Shown here piece by piece: positions 1 through 8,306 of a stretch of DNA of 64,000 bases. The notes beneath the pieces were generated by a model. That model had not been told where the DNA came from. It searched no databases and saw only the letters and a list, made by a program, of their open reading frames with translations. The DNA comes from Pseudodesulfovibrio sediminis (lineage in GTDB: Bacteria; Desulfobacterota; Desulfovibrionia; Desulfovibrionales; Desulfovibrionaceae): NCBI RefSeq assembly GCF_020886695.1, contig NZ_AP024485.1:2613001-2677000 (forward strand). Reading direction: 5' to 3'. How positions within the stretch are numbered: the stretch's first letter is position 1; each line of letters starts with the position of its first letter. A program made the position numbers and the translations under genes.

Positions 1-62
1 TTCAACAGGGAACCGCAGGTGGGGGGGGGCAGGCTGTTCCGGGGTGCAGGGCGGAGCGTTCC

Positions 63-2024
63 CTATGCTCCCCGGAATGTCTCCACCTCAATGCGATACT
101 GCTTGAGTTTGGCATACATGGTGGTGCGCGAGATATTGAGGATGGTTGAGGCGCGCCGCAGATTGCCGTTGGTCTCACGCAATGTCTCCTGAATGATCGC
201 CTTCTGAAATCCTTTGAGGGACACAGGTGAACTGGTGATGTCTGCGAGCGGTTGCTGATTTGTCTCTGTCGTCATGTTCTGAGGCAGGTCGGCGACGTCG
301 ATGGTGTCGCCTTGAGCCACATTCACCAGTCGCTCAATACAGTTCTCCAGCTCACGAATGTTGCCCGGCCACTGGTAGGCCTTCAGCGCTGCCATAGCGT
401 CATCGGACAACTGCAAGGGCTTTTTGCGCAGGGTCGTGATGAATTTGTTCAGGAATACTTCGGTCAGGAGTTCGATATCGCCGTCGCGCTGGCGCAGGGG
501 AGGGATGGCGATGGTCAGCACATTCAGCCGGTAATAGAGATCTTCCCGAAAGGCCTTGTTACGCACGGCGCTGGGCAGGTCCTTGTTGGTTGCCGCGATA
601 ATGCGCACATCGATGCGTTTGGCCTGTTTGCCGCCAAGGCGGGTGACTTCGCTCTCCTGAAGCAGGCGCAACAGGCTGACCTGGGCCTCCAGCGGCATTT
701 CGCCGATCTCGTCGAGAAATAACGTGCCGCCGTCCGCCAGTTCGAACTTGCCCGGGCTGCCTTCCTTGAGTGCGCCGGAAAAAGCCCCGGCCACGTAGCC
801 GAACAGCTCGCTCTGGACAAGGTTGCGCGGCAACGCACCGCAGTTGACCACGACAAATGGCTCCTTGCGCCGGTTGCTGGCGTTGTGAATGGCCTGGGCA
901 AACAACTCCTTGCCTGTGCCGGATTCGCCCACCAGCAGCGTAGTGGCTCCGCTCTGCGAGGCGACCTGCGTCAGGCGGACGGTCTCGTGCAGCGCTGGAG
1001 AAGCGCCCACGATGTTGTCGAAGGTGTAGACCGCCTTGGCCCCGGCCACTCGTGCCGCGTAGTGGCGCATGCGTTTGACGCCCCTCAGGGTCAGGATCAC
1101 CCCGGCGTCGCCGAACGGGACACAGGACAGGGCGCAGACGAGTTTTCCCCTGCGCAAATCAAAGGAGACTTCCCGGTCATGAAAGGCGGTTCGATCGGTC
1201 AACATGGATTGGAGCACCCCACTGGAAGGGATGTAGGCTTGTATCTTTTCACCTGTGGGCTGGGTGTCCAGACCGAGCATCTTGCTGGCCTGCGGGTTGA
1301 TGTTGGTGATGACACCGTCGCCCCCCAGGACAATGACGCCTTCGTCCAACTGTTCGAGGATGACCTTGTTGTTGTGCATGAGGCTTCGCAGCCGGAGATG
1401 CTCCTCAATGGCATGCGCGGCCGCTTCCACCAGTCCCAGAGTGTGCTGGTGGAAATTTTCCGTGTTGATGGCCAGATTCAATGCGCCGATCAACTGGCCG
1501 TCGGGATCATGAATAGGGGCGGCGGAGCAGCTGAGGTAGTGCAGCGAGGAGCTGTAGTGTTCGGAGGCGACAACATGGACCGCCTTTTTCTCGATGATGC
1601 AGAGCCCCATGCCATTGGTGCCGATGGTGCTCTCATCACACCGCCGTCCCGGCATGCCATAGGGAACGTTGTCGAGGTCCTGGCTTGTGGCAGAGGCATA
1701 CAGCACCAGTCCGGTCGTATCGACCAGCGTCACAACGCTTTTGGACAGGTGGATGGAGTGGGCCAGCTTGTCCATGATGCGCTTGGCACTTTCCACCAGA
1801 TGTCTATTGACAACAGTGGCCTTTTCAAGGGCGAGGGTGTCGATGGGGCAGAGCGGCAGTGAACCGCTGTGCATGTTGGCTCGGCGGCACCGCTCCCAGG
1901 AGGCGTGGATCATGGGACGCACAAGACTGGTGTCCACGGGGCAGCGGGCCTGAAAGCGCTGCCATTGTTTGGAAACCTTGGTCCTTTGGTTCATGGAGAA
2001 AGGAGGACAGACTGTTTTTTCCAT
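63..2024 (-). CDS. Sigma-54-dependent transcriptional activator (GAF-PAS-AAA+-Fis)
   Basis: A 653-residue enhancer-binding protein that would remodel sigma-54 RNA polymerase. A GAF-like sensor lies at about residues 75-205 and a PAS domain at about 218-315. The AAA+ domain has Walker A GESGTGKE (366-373), the sigma-54 contact loop as GAFSGA (413-418; the usual form is GAFTGA) and Walker B TLFLDE (434-439). A Fis-type helix-turn-helix sits near 620-642. The GAF-PAS-AAA-Fis order resembles AcoR-type regulators of catabolic operons. There is no receiver domain, so it should answer to a small ligand rather than a kinase. The start is backed by GTGAGG 8 bases upstream; the internal Met11 has no such site. 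No adjacent co-directional target operon is visible. Confidence 0.93.
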   Translation of the reverse strand: MEKTVCPPFSMNQRTKVSKQWQRFQARCPVDTSLVRPMIHASWERCRRANMHSGSLPLCPIDTLALEKATVVNRHLVESAKRIMDKLAHSIHLSKSVVTLVDTTGLVLYASATSQDLDNVPYGMPGRRCDESTIGTNGMGLCIIEKKAVHVVASEHYSSSLHYLSCSAAPIHDPDGQLIGALNLAINTENFHQHTLGLVEAAAHAIEEHLRLRSLMHNNKVILEQLDEGVIVLGGDGVITNINPQASKMLGLDTQPTGEKIQAYIPSSGVLQSMLTDRTAFHDREVSFDLRRGKLVCALSCVPFGDAGVILTLRGVKRMRHYAARVAGAKAVYTFDNIVGASPALHETVRLTQVASQSGATTLLVGESGTGKELFAQAIHNASNRRKEPFVVVNCGALPRNLVQSELFGYVAGAFSGALKEGSPGKFELADGGTLFLDEIGEMPLEAQVSLLRLLQESEVTRLGGKQAKRIDVRIIAATNKDLPSAVRNKAFREDLYYRLNVLTIAIPPLRQRDGDIELLTEVFLNKFITTLRKKPLQLSDDAMAALKAYQWPGNIRELENCIERLVNVAQGDTIDVADLPQNMTTETNQQPLADITSSPVSLKGFQKAIIQETLRETNGNLRRASTILNISRTTMYAKLKQYRIEVETFRGA

Positions 2025-2462
2025 TGATCAACCTCACTGAGACTATGTCATGACCCGGGTGGTCGGTACGTGTGCTTCCACCATAGGATCGCTTGGCGGA
2101 AAACAGTGGATACGCCTGCATGGACAGGGGGGCTACTGGCACACTATCCCGATGACCATACTGCGGAGTTTAATAAAACAGTATGAAATGGAGGGAATAA
2201 TGACAAGTGCATATGCGGACTCTTTTGCATTGAAATAGAGCTTCAATATCAGACGTATACAGTATGAAATGTGGTGTCGGAACAGATGGTGGGTGTGCAA
2301 CCGAGATGGGTAAGAAAGAAAGCGGCTACGACGAGCTGTCGTAACCGCTTGAAAAAATCGGTCAGGTCGGATTCTGGTTCGATTGAACACAAGGGCCTGT
2401 GACCTGAAATCCAATAATCAGGCTCGGGCTCTGTCTGCGCACAAACAGGGGGCTTTTCCCGC
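2025..2462. other. Intergenic stretch with a 13-bp direct repeat and a mini-ORF
   Basis: This gap separates the sigma-54 regulator from the hydrolase gene. It holds two copies of ACAGTATGAAATG, starting near 2178 and 2259. Just after the first is a 12-codon frame (2200-2238, plus strand, MTSAYADSFALK) preceded by GGAGGG at a workable distance. Larger open frames here resemble no family I know and lack ribosome sites. A hairpin near 2320-2350 is listed separately. I see no clear sigma-54 promoter. Confidence 0.4.
2320..2350 (-). terminator. Probable terminator of the alpha/beta hydrolase gene
   Basis: A 13-pair stem with one mismatch (AAGCGG..TACGAC against GTCGTA..CCGCTT) closes on a five-base loop. 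Read on the minus strand it is followed by a T-rich run, TTTCTTTCTT. It lies about 110 bases beyond the hydrolase stop codon. Confidence 0.5.
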
Positions 2463-3449
2463 TTATTGCGTCGATTCTTTTACCTCAAGGAAGGCATTGA
2501 CGGCAGAGATGAACACTTCCGGCGCCGCTTCATAGGCCGCATGGCCTGCATAGGGAATGTTGAGGAAGCCGGATTCGGCTATCCGGTTGCGTAATTCGGC
2601 GGCCTCCTCAAGCGAAAAGAGATGGTCGTCGTCGCCGCGGGCTATCAGCACGGGGGCCTTTATGGCGCAGACGCTTTCGCCCGGGTAGCCCGTAGGCTGT
2701 ACGTTTGTCCATAGCCCCACAACGGCCTTCTCCAGTGCGTCGAAATTCGGTTGGGGATTGATCTTTGTATAGTACGCCACTGATTCGGGGAATAATTTTG
2801 ACCATTTTTTGGCGGTCAGGCTCCGCAATATGGGCAGGGCCATGTCATCAGGCAACAGTCTCCAATGAGAACCCAGGGTGATCAGCTGCCGGACCTTGAC
2901 GGGACTGCTCGCCGCCATGCGGTAGCCGACAGTGCCGCCGTCGTCGACGCCGAGGATGGAAACATTGGTGATGCCGAGCTTTGTCAGCACGGCTTCGACG
3001 TCTTCCTGGTGCTGGGCGTATGTCAGCGGGGCTGTGCCCATGGTGGATTTGCCATGACCACGAAAATCAATGGCTATCATCCGGTATTTGGTGGGCAGTT
3101 TTCCGACAAAGCCGTTCAGGTCCGTCATGCTGCCAAGACCACCGTGCAGCAGGAGGAGTGGCTTCCCATCCGCTTTGCCTTGTATCTCATAATAGATGTC
3201 AGCCCCTTTTACAGCCAGTGTATGGCCACTCTTGTGGTCGAATTTGATAAGGGCTTTTTTCTTTGGTTTTGCAGGCTTTGGTTTTACTGCCGCCGGTTTT
3301 ACTTCAATCGGTTTTGCTTCCGTTGTTGTAACTTCCGCCGGTTTCTCCGGTTGTTGTGGCTCTACAGGCGTGGGAGTATGGACGCAGCCAAACCCGGTCA
3401 TGGCCACCAGCAGCACCAGGAAAAATGTCAGTGTTTTGGATCGGTTCAT
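2463..3449 (-). CDS. Exported alpha/beta hydrolase with an Asp in the nucleophile position
   Basis: A 328-residue protein with a hydrophobic N-terminal segment ending at Cys22. It may be a lipoprotein, but the lipobox (TGFGC) is a poor fit. A Pro/Lys/Glu-rich linker (about 25-68) leads into an alpha/beta hydrolase fold. The oxyanion strand is LLLLHGG (about 98-104). The nucleophile elbow reads G-V-D-D-G (167-171), putting Asp169 where serine hydrolases carry Ser. Candidate acid and base are Asp273-275 and His303. Asp nucleophiles are known in haloalkane dehalogenases and epoxide hydrolases, but those usually have Trp next to the Asp and this protein has a second Asp. The substrate is unknown. 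GGAAGGGAT precedes the ATG. Confidence 0.85.
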   Translation of the reverse strand: MNRSKTLTFFLVLLVAMTGFGCVHTPTPVEPQQPEKPAEVTTTEAKPIEVKPAAVKPKPAKPKKKALIKFDHKSGHTLAVKGADIYYEIQGKADGKPLLLLHGGLGSMTDLNGFVGKLPTKYRMIAIDFRGHGKSTMGTAPLTYAQHQEDVEAVLTKLGITNVSILGVDDGGTVGYRMAASSPVKVRQLITLGSHWRLLPDDMALPILRSLTAKKWSKLFPESVAYYTKINPQPNFDALEKAVVGLWTNVQPTGYPGESVCAIKAPVLIARGDDDHLFSLEEAAELRNRIAESGFLNIPYAGHAAYEAAPEVFISAVNAFLEVKESTQ

Positions 3450-3653
3450 ATCCCTTCCTCTCCGTTGTGGACCGGTTTACTTTCGCCGGACGGCAGCCCT
3501 GCTTTCCAGCAGACCGCCGCACCTCTTTCGTGCGAAGTGGCTGGCAATTAAACATATTATGAGAACAATGTCGATGAAAGGAGGGGATTGTGCAAATGCT
3601 GTCGCACCGGAAGAATGCGTCGGGGGTCTGCCCTGGTCATTCCTGAGAAAAAG

Positions 3654-3698
3654 TGGTGCGCCAGGGAGGATTCGAACCCCCGGCCGTTGGCTTGGAAG
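3654..3698 (-). repeat. Truncated copy of the tRNA-Arg 3' end (possible att site)
   Basis: Bases 3654-3687 match 6897-6930 of the intact tRNA-Arg gene exactly, in the same orientation. The match continues to 3698 with two mismatches. In tRNA terms it runs from the first base of the anticodon loop through the T arm and acceptor strand to the encoded CCA, then stops abruptly. That is the piece a tRNA-specific integrase duplicates. No integrase gene lies between the two copies. A decayed tandem tRNA gene is the alternative. Confidence 0.75.
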
Positions 3699-3892
3699 AG
3701 GGCTGCTTCGAGTCGGTTCTTTAAGTGTGTTACGAGGTTGGTCCGTTCGACAGGCGCGTGAAACGTATGAGATTCAACTCGTTTTGTGGTCGGTCTTGTG
3801 GCTGAATGTTTGGTAAGCGTTCAATTGGAATGCAGGCCATGGCTCTGTGATCAGCATGCGAGAGTTTTGATGAATCGATCCGAACACAATAT

Positions 3893-3926
3893 GAACAGCC
3901 CCGAAGCCAAAACTCCGGGGCTGTTC
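3893..3926 (-). terminator. Hairpin terminator after the cytochrome operon
   Basis: A perfect ten-pair stem, GAACAGCCCC with GGGGCTGTTC, lies 14 bases beyond the cytochrome b stop codon. The T-run on the minus side is short (ATATTGTGT), so termination efficiency is uncertain. Confidence 0.6.
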
Positions 3927-3939
3927 CTGTCGGTCAAAC

Positions 3940-4740
3940 CTACCAATGAACAAGCCAGGCGTTCATTAGCCCTCCCACAACGAGATAGATGCCGAGAATT
4001 ACGGCGCTTAGACCTATAACGTAGGACATCGCGATTTTGATTGTTGGTGCGTCCGAAGCAATCTTGTTTTCCAGTTCGTTGTTTGTACGCAATCGGGTAA
4101 TCCAGGCAGGACGTTCTTGAGAAGACGTTTCAAGATCGGCATCGCCGGAGAACATGGCCCGGTCCATGGGGAAAGTGTGTCTCCGTAGATGGGCGACGGC
4201 AAAGTGGATGATGAATATATGCAGCATGGCCAGGCATGCCTCAATGCGGTGTACCCACAGGGCTACATTGAGCCCCCATCCCTTGAAGTACCGAGAGGTT
4301 TCAATGGGTGAGTAGAGCATGAGGCCGGTGCCACCCAAGATGAGCATGCCCCAGAATACGGCCCAGTAATCGAATTTTTCCCAATAACCCCACCGGTCGA
4401 AGCGGGGGTGCTCGCCACCAAACATCCAACGCAGGTGGGCAAAGGCTTGCCTGATATCCTTGCCTTGCGGCCAGAGCGAGTCGTCGCGGTCAACCTTGTG
4501 GGCAAAGACAACGAAGAGTGCATAGATCAGGTGGCACAGGAAGAGGAAGAGCATGAACAGCCCTACATATTTGTGTACGACCAAGCACCCGTTATACCCG
4601 TTAAATGGTGCCGCCAGCATCCGGCCCCAATGAGTCTCGATGTACATCCTGGCTGTGCCGGTAACGGCCTGCGTCAGGAACGAGAGCATCAGAAGGATGT
4701 GGAAAGCCTTTTGGATCGAGGTGAATCGTTTCAGCCTCAT
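3940..4740 (-). CDS. Cytochrome b membrane subunit (FdnI/NrfD-like role)
   Basis: A 266-residue integral membrane protein of the dihaem cytochrome b type seen in formate dehydrogenase gamma subunits. Hydrophobic segments start near residues 15, 55, 125, 175 and 235. Histidines suited to axial haem ligation sit in FHILL, VVHKYVG, VHRIE and IIHFAVAH. It probably exchanges electrons between the menaquinone pool and the periplasmic cytochromes encoded just upstream. Its ATG overlaps the trihaem gene's stop by four bases (ATGA) and follows GGGAGGTGAAGA, so the two are translationally coupled. Direction of electron flow cannot be read from the sequence. Confidence 0.85.
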   Translation of the reverse strand: MRLKRFTSIQKAFHILLMLSFLTQAVTGTARMYIETHWGRMLAAPFNGYNGCLVVHKYVGLFMLFLFLCHLIYALFVVFAHKVDRDDSLWPQGKDIRQAFAHLRWMFGGEHPRFDRWGYWEKFDYWAVFWGMLILGGTGLMLYSPIETSRYFKGWGLNVALWVHRIEACLAMLHIFIIHFAVAHLRRHTFPMDRAMFSGDADLETSSQERPAWITRLRTNNELENKIASDAPTIKIAMSYVIGLSAVILGIYLVVGGLMNAWLVHW

Positions 4741-5387
4741 TCTTCACCTCCCGTGTTTTTGCGGGTAAACAATTCTCGCAACATCCACAGTCCTGTGTGG
4801 GGAAGGAAGAGTGCGAAGGTTGCCACGGCAATGCAGAGCAGTGTCCATACCGCCCAGTAGAGGACCGGGAAGCTCTCCGCAGTTCCTGCTAGCAGGGGCG
4901 ATGGCTCGTGCACCACATACATGGCGAACGATCCGCTTGCACCTTGGTGGCACTTTGCACAGACCATGGCATGCCTGCGGATGGGGTTGAGGGGGGAGAA
5001 GTAGTAGTTTACCCCTGCAATGGGTTCGCTACCATGACATTGGCGGCATGCGATGTTGTTCCGAGTGACGTGTCTATTGTTCTGCGCATGCGGTTTATGA
5101 CAGCTTTCGCACCGCTGGCGTTCATAATAGGGCACCAGGGCGTGGGAATCTGCCTGATAGGTGGCTGCAGGCGTCCGTCCACCCAAAGTCACAGGGGTGA
5201 CAGGAGCGTTCCATTGCAGGAACGGACTGCCTCGGTTGGGCATGACCTCATATTGTTCATAGTAGCCCGTGCTTTCTTCCCACATTCCATACCGGTCAGC
5301 CCCGGCGACCTCCTCTTGCGCTGCGCATGGCAATGCAAGGAAGAGGCCCGCCAGGAGCAGGGCTATACGTTGTGCTAATTGTTGCAT
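4737..5387 (-). CDS. Membrane-anchored trihaem cytochrome c
   Basis: A 216-residue exported protein: signal peptide ending near AQA/CAAQ (about residue 24), then three CxxCH haem motifs (CESCH, CRQCH, CAKCH) in its middle third, and a C-terminal transmembrane helix at about 165-190. The layout puts the haem domain in the periplasm beside the cytochrome b. It starts 9 bases after the octahaem gene, preceded by AGGGGGCGGTC. It probably relays electrons between cytochrome b and the octahaem lipoprotein. I do not recognise it as NrfH or NapC: those have four or more haems and an N-terminal anchor. Confidence 0.82.
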   Translation of the reverse strand: MQQLAQRIALLLAGLFLALPCAAQEEVAGADRYGMWEESTGYYEQYEVMPNRGSPFLQWNAPVTPVTLGGRTPAATYQADSHALVPYYERQRCESCHKPHAQNNRHVTRNNIACRQCHGSEPIAGVNYYFSPLNPIRRHAMVCAKCHQGASGSFAMYVVHEPSPLLAGTAESFPVLYWAVWTLLCIAVATFALFLPHTGLWMLRELFTRKNTGGEE

Positions 5388-5396
5388 GACCGCCCC

Positions 5397-6686
5397 CTAT
5401 TTGTAGGCGTTCACTGACTCAATGGCCTTCCCCTTTGGGGTCGGCATGGAGGCCAGAACCTCAAACCGCTTTTGTAATTCGATCAGATTGGCGTCCTTGT
5501 GCTTGTGACACGTCTGGCAGGAGTTGGGGATTTCCGGATTCTGCAAGGTTTCGGATGGCAGCAGTGTCTTGAAGACGTGGCTGTGAATGTCTGCCGATTC
5601 CGCACTTTTAGCGATACGCGGCATATGACAGCCTATGCAATTGGCAAACGAGTGAATGGAATGCGCCATGTTTTGGCTTGTCTGTACATGGCAGCTGAGA
5701 CAGGATTTGGAACCGGCTTCCTTTGTCTGGAAGCGCGTCGTAGGCATACCCAACTGATGCACGGAATGGCATGATGTACACGTAACACCTTCGCGGCGGT
5801 GTTCGGATTGCATCCAGTCAATGTATTGCTGATGGTGTTTCTTGGCAAATTCGTTGGGATAAACGTGGCTTTTGTCTCCGGCGGCGTATGACGTGGAGGT
5901 GTAGTAGGGCTCAAGCGCCTTGCCGGGCATGTAGCCCACGGGCCATCCCGCGCCTTTCTGCATGGTGGATTTGCCTCGATTGTGGCAACTGCCGCAGATC
6001 TGGACAGCGGTGCCGCGAGGAAGCTTGGCCGGATTGACTATGGTCTGGCGTTTTTCGAACAGCGCTGTTTTGGGCAGGGCAACGTGCCAAGACCCGGCAC
6101 CATGGCATGCCTCACACCCAACTCCAGGCTCGGTAAATGAACCCATGGCAGGGTTGTCCTTGTCGAGCTTGACGCCAGTGGTGTGACACCCGCCACACTT
6201 GAGCAGCCAGGGGCGCTTGTCCCAATCATGTTCATGGTAGTTCACCCAGCGGCCACTTTCGGTGTTGAATTGGATGGGCGTGATATACAGTACACCCTCT
6301 TTCTCAACGATGAATCGCTGTTTCCACTCGTTGCCAAGGGTGTATTTAATTTCGTCTTTTTTTGGGAAATATATCTTGTCTATCGGTAGCTTGAGTTTGC
6401 CTGCGGCTTCCAGCTTTTTGAAGTCGGCCGTTATAACCTTCTGGTTTATGTCCACGATAAACGCATCTTCGTTTTCGGTTACATCCTGAGCCATACGGCT
6501 GTGGTTGGTGGCTTTCCACGAATCGTAATGTTGCAGATGGCATGTTTTGCATGTTTCCGATCCGACATATTCCTTGGGCTGTGATGTTATTTTGGCCACA
6601 TCCACCATCTGTTCACCAGAGGTACATCCGATAATCAGCAATCCTATCGCAGCAATGACAATGATTGATAGACACCCGTTTTTCAT
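5397..6686 (-). CDS. Octahaem cytochrome c lipoprotein
   Basis: A 429-residue secreted protein with a good lipobox (LLIIGC, Cys21) and eight CxxCH motifs: CKTCH, CGGCH, CEACH, CGSCH, CTSCH, CLSCH, CIGCH and CQTCH. The region around CGGCH..CEACH and the cluster CTSCH..CLSCH..CIGCH resemble cytochrome c554-like multihaem proteins. No CxxCK motif is present, so it is not a canonical NrfA nitrite reductase. As a lipoprotein at the head of the operon it is the likely terminal reductase or outward conduit of the three-gene module; the substrate is unknown. GGAGGGG stands 4 bases from the ATG. Base composition is visibly AT-richer than in neighbouring genes. Confidence 0.85.
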   Translation of the reverse strand: MKNGCLSIIVIAAIGLLIIGCTSGEQMVDVAKITSQPKEYVGSETCKTCHLQHYDSWKATNHSRMAQDVTENEDAFIVDINQKVITADFKKLEAAGKLKLPIDKIYFPKKDEIKYTLGNEWKQRFIVEKEGVLYITPIQFNTESGRWVNYHEHDWDKRPWLLKCGGCHTTGVKLDKDNPAMGSFTEPGVGCEACHGAGSWHVALPKTALFEKRQTIVNPAKLPRGTAVQICGSCHNRGKSTMQKGAGWPVGYMPGKALEPYYTSTSYAAGDKSHVYPNEFAKKHHQQYIDWMQSEHRREGVTCTSCHSVHQLGMPTTRFQTKEAGSKSCLSCHVQTSQNMAHSIHSFANCIGCHMPRIAKSAESADIHSHVFKTLLPSETLQNPEIPNSCQTCHKHKDANLIELQKRFEVLASMPTPKGKAIESVNAYK

Positions 6687-6733
6687 GTCCCCTCCTATAA
6701 TTAATAGATAGATTCCTATTGTGGAATTATTGG

Positions 6734-6750
6734 CACATTTAAAACATGTG
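6734..6750. promoter_or_regulatory. Possible operator upstream of the cytochrome operon
   Basis: An inverted repeat CACAT-N7-ATGTG lies about 50 bases upstream of the octahaem ATG. A TATAAT hexamer is found just upstream of it on the minus strand (about 6758-6763), but with no good -35. A repressor site next to the start of transcription is the simplest reading. Confidence 0.3.
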
Positions 6751-6854
6751 GAGTATTATAATTGTAATTAGATGCACGAGTTCATTGAGGGAAAATCGAG
6801 ACAATGAATATGAGGGGTGAGATGATCAGTACATCCAAGCTTGTGGCCGGTACG

Positions 6855-6885
6855 AAAAAGGGGCTAGCAATTTCTCGCTAACCCC
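6855..6885 (-). terminator. Terminator of tRNA-Arg
   Basis: On the minus strand GGGGTTAGC and GCTAGCCCC pair (one mismatch) around an eight-base loop, followed by TTTTT. It lies a few bases beyond the tRNA's CCA end. Confidence 0.75.
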
Positions 6886-6896
6886 TTGATTTCTTA

Positions 6897-6973
6897 TGGT
6901 GCGCCAGGGAGGATTCGAACCCCCGGCCGTCGGCTTAGAAGGCCGATGCTCTATCCAACTGAGCTACTGGCGC
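6897..6973 (-). tRNA. tRNA-Arg (anticodon UCU)
   Basis: A 77-base cloverleaf folds completely: acceptor GCGCCAG with CTGGCGC, D stem GCTC/GAGC, anticodon stem TCGGC/GCCGA around CTTCTAA (anticodon TCT), T stem GGGGG/CCTCC with loop TTCGAAT, discriminator A and an encoded CCA. Its 3' half is duplicated at 3654-3698. Confidence 0.97.
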
Positions 6974-6983
6974 ACTGGTGGTC

Positions 6984-7012
6984 TTGATAATAACGAGGGG
7001 CAATAAGGTCAA
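6984..7012 (-). promoter_or_regulatory. Promoter of tRNA-Arg
   Basis: On the minus strand TTGACC (7012-7007) and TATCAA (6989-6984) are 17 bases apart. Transcription would start a few bases before the tRNA 5' end at 6973. Confidence 0.65.
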
Positions 7013-7021
7013 GGATATTCG

Positions 7022-7060
7022 TACGGTCTTTTTGATGGGGTGGTCTGGTGTCAGACCGTA
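7022..7060. repeat. Inverted repeat upstream of the FIST gene
   Basis: TACGGTCT (7022-7029) pairs with AGACCGTA (7053-7060). It sits between the divergent tRNA and FIST genes and could be an operator or a transcript hairpin. No T-run follows. Confidence 0.35.
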
Positions 7061-7184
7061 ACGAGAACACAGAACGTGCGCGGCTGCATATAATCATGGC
7101 ATTGTTGTGTCTGGATTTGGCATGGTCACATAACAGGATGTTTGATTGGAGCAGTTATGATGAGTCCGTCCGAGAGGTATGGTT

Positions 7185-8306
7185 ATGAAGGCATATGTTG
7201 ATAGGAAAGGGACCCCGGAGGCATTGCAGGAGTTGTTCGAGACCGCCCTGCGCGAAGGGCCTGTCGGGTGTCTGCTCGTTCTTTCCTGTGATGAAAACGC
7301 CTTTACGCCCGAAGTGTTGGACCCGATCCTGAAAGCGGTCCCGGTTCCGCTTTTCGGCGGTACCTTTCCGGCGATTATCAGTGAGCATCAGGTCCTGACC
7401 CGCGGCAGCATTGTCGTGTCCATGGAGCGCAGCGCCGAGATCTACCACGTGTCGAACATAAGCGACCCGGAGGTGGACATCGAAGCTGTCCTGGATTCCC
7501 AGGTGGGCGAGGAAGAGTGCAAGACGCTGCTGGTGTTCATGGATGGGCTGGCGTCCCGCATCAAGGTTTTCATCGATTCCCTGTATACCATCTTCGGCCT
7601 TGAAATTAACTATGTGGGGGCAGGCGCCGGATCGGCGTCACTGATAAGGAAGGCCTGTCTGATCACCAACAAGGGCCTTGTGAAGGATAGCGCTGTTCTG
7701 GCCACGCTTGATATGGAGAGCGGGGTGGGGGTACGCCATGGGTGGACCTCCATCAGCGGTCCATACAAGGTCACCGAGTCCGAAGGCAACGCCATAATAA
7801 GTCTGGATTGGCACCCGGCCCTTGAAGTCTACAGAGCCGTTGTAGAGGCGTATTGCGGGTGTTCGTTTGACGATTCTCCTTTTCTGAATATTGCCAAAGG
7901 GTATCCTTTCGGCATCGAAAAGCTGGGGGCCGAGAAAGTTGTCCGCGATCCGGTTGGACTGGACAAGGACGGCAATATGGTCTGTGTGGGAGAATGTCCT
8001 GCCGGTGAGTATGTGGACATCCTGCACGGCAGGCCTTCGGGACTTGTCAAAGCCTCCGGGGATGCAATGCGGCAGGCCCGGGCCGATTTGCCAGACTCGG
8101 TCACGCCGGGGCTGCGGCTGTTTCTGGATTGCTTCTCCCGTCTGCTCTTTTTGGATGACGCATACGCGGCAGAGCTGGATGCCGTCACCTCCGACGATGT
8201 CATCAATATCGGCGTCTGTTCCATCGGGGAGATTGCCAACAGCGGCAAGGACTATCTTGAATTTTACAACAAGACCTCGGTGATTGCCCTTCTGGAGGGT
8301 GAATGA
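7185..8306 (+). CDS. FIST-domain sensory protein
   Basis: A protein of about 373 residues with the FIST_N and FIST_C domain arrangement: N-terminal glycine-rich segments such as LFGGTFPA and YVGAGAGSASLI, then a C-terminal part with the PFLNIAKGYPFGIEK and SIGEIANSG motifs. FIST domains are thought to bind small ligands such as amino acids and are usually linked to signalling proteins. No transmembrane segment is seen, so it is cytoplasmic. I chose ATG 7185 because GAGAGG stands 7 bases before it; the ATG at 7179 would be only one base from that site. Its stop overlaps the kinase start (ATGA), so the two are made together and the FIST protein probably supplies the kinase input. Confidence 0.85.
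   Translation: MKAYVDRKGTPEALQELFETALREGPVGCLLVLSCDENAFTPEVLDPILKAVPVPLFGGTFPAIISEHQVLTRGSIVVSMERSAEIYHVSNISDPEVDIEAVLDSQVGEEECKTLLVFMDGLASRIKVFIDSLYTIFGLEINYVGAGAGSASLIRKACLITNKGLVKDSAVLATLDMESGVGVRHGWTSISGPYKVTESEGNAIISLDWHPALEVYRAVVEAYCGCSFDDSPFLNIAKGYPFGIEKLGAEKVVRDPVGLDKDGNMVCVGECPAGEYVDILHGRPSGLVKASGDAMRQARADLPDSVTPGLRLFLDCFSRLLFLDDAYAAELDAVTSDDVINIGVCSIGEIANSGKDYLEFYNKTSVIALLEGE

Larger units (their letters stand above)
3450..3939. other. Intergenic stretch carrying the tRNA fragment and a terminator
   Basis: Between the hydrolase start and the cytochrome b stop there is no gene I can support. The stretch holds the truncated tRNA-Arg copy (3654-3698) and the terminator hairpin of the cytochrome operon (3893-3926). 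Open frames crossing it have no recognisable product. Confidence 0.5.

Noticed and set aside
2133-2414. 93-codon minus-strand frame between the sigma-54 activator and the hydrolase
   Set aside because: It spans a hairpin and direct repeats, and no family or ribosome site supports it.
5397-6686. Octahaem protein as NrfA-type nitrite reductase
   Set aside because: No CxxCK catalytic haem motif; eight standard CxxCH motifs instead of five.
6731-6750. Sigma-54 promoter (TGGCAC) upstream of the cytochrome operon
   Set aside because: TGGCAC is present on the plus strand, pointing away from the operon, and the -12 TTGC element is missing.
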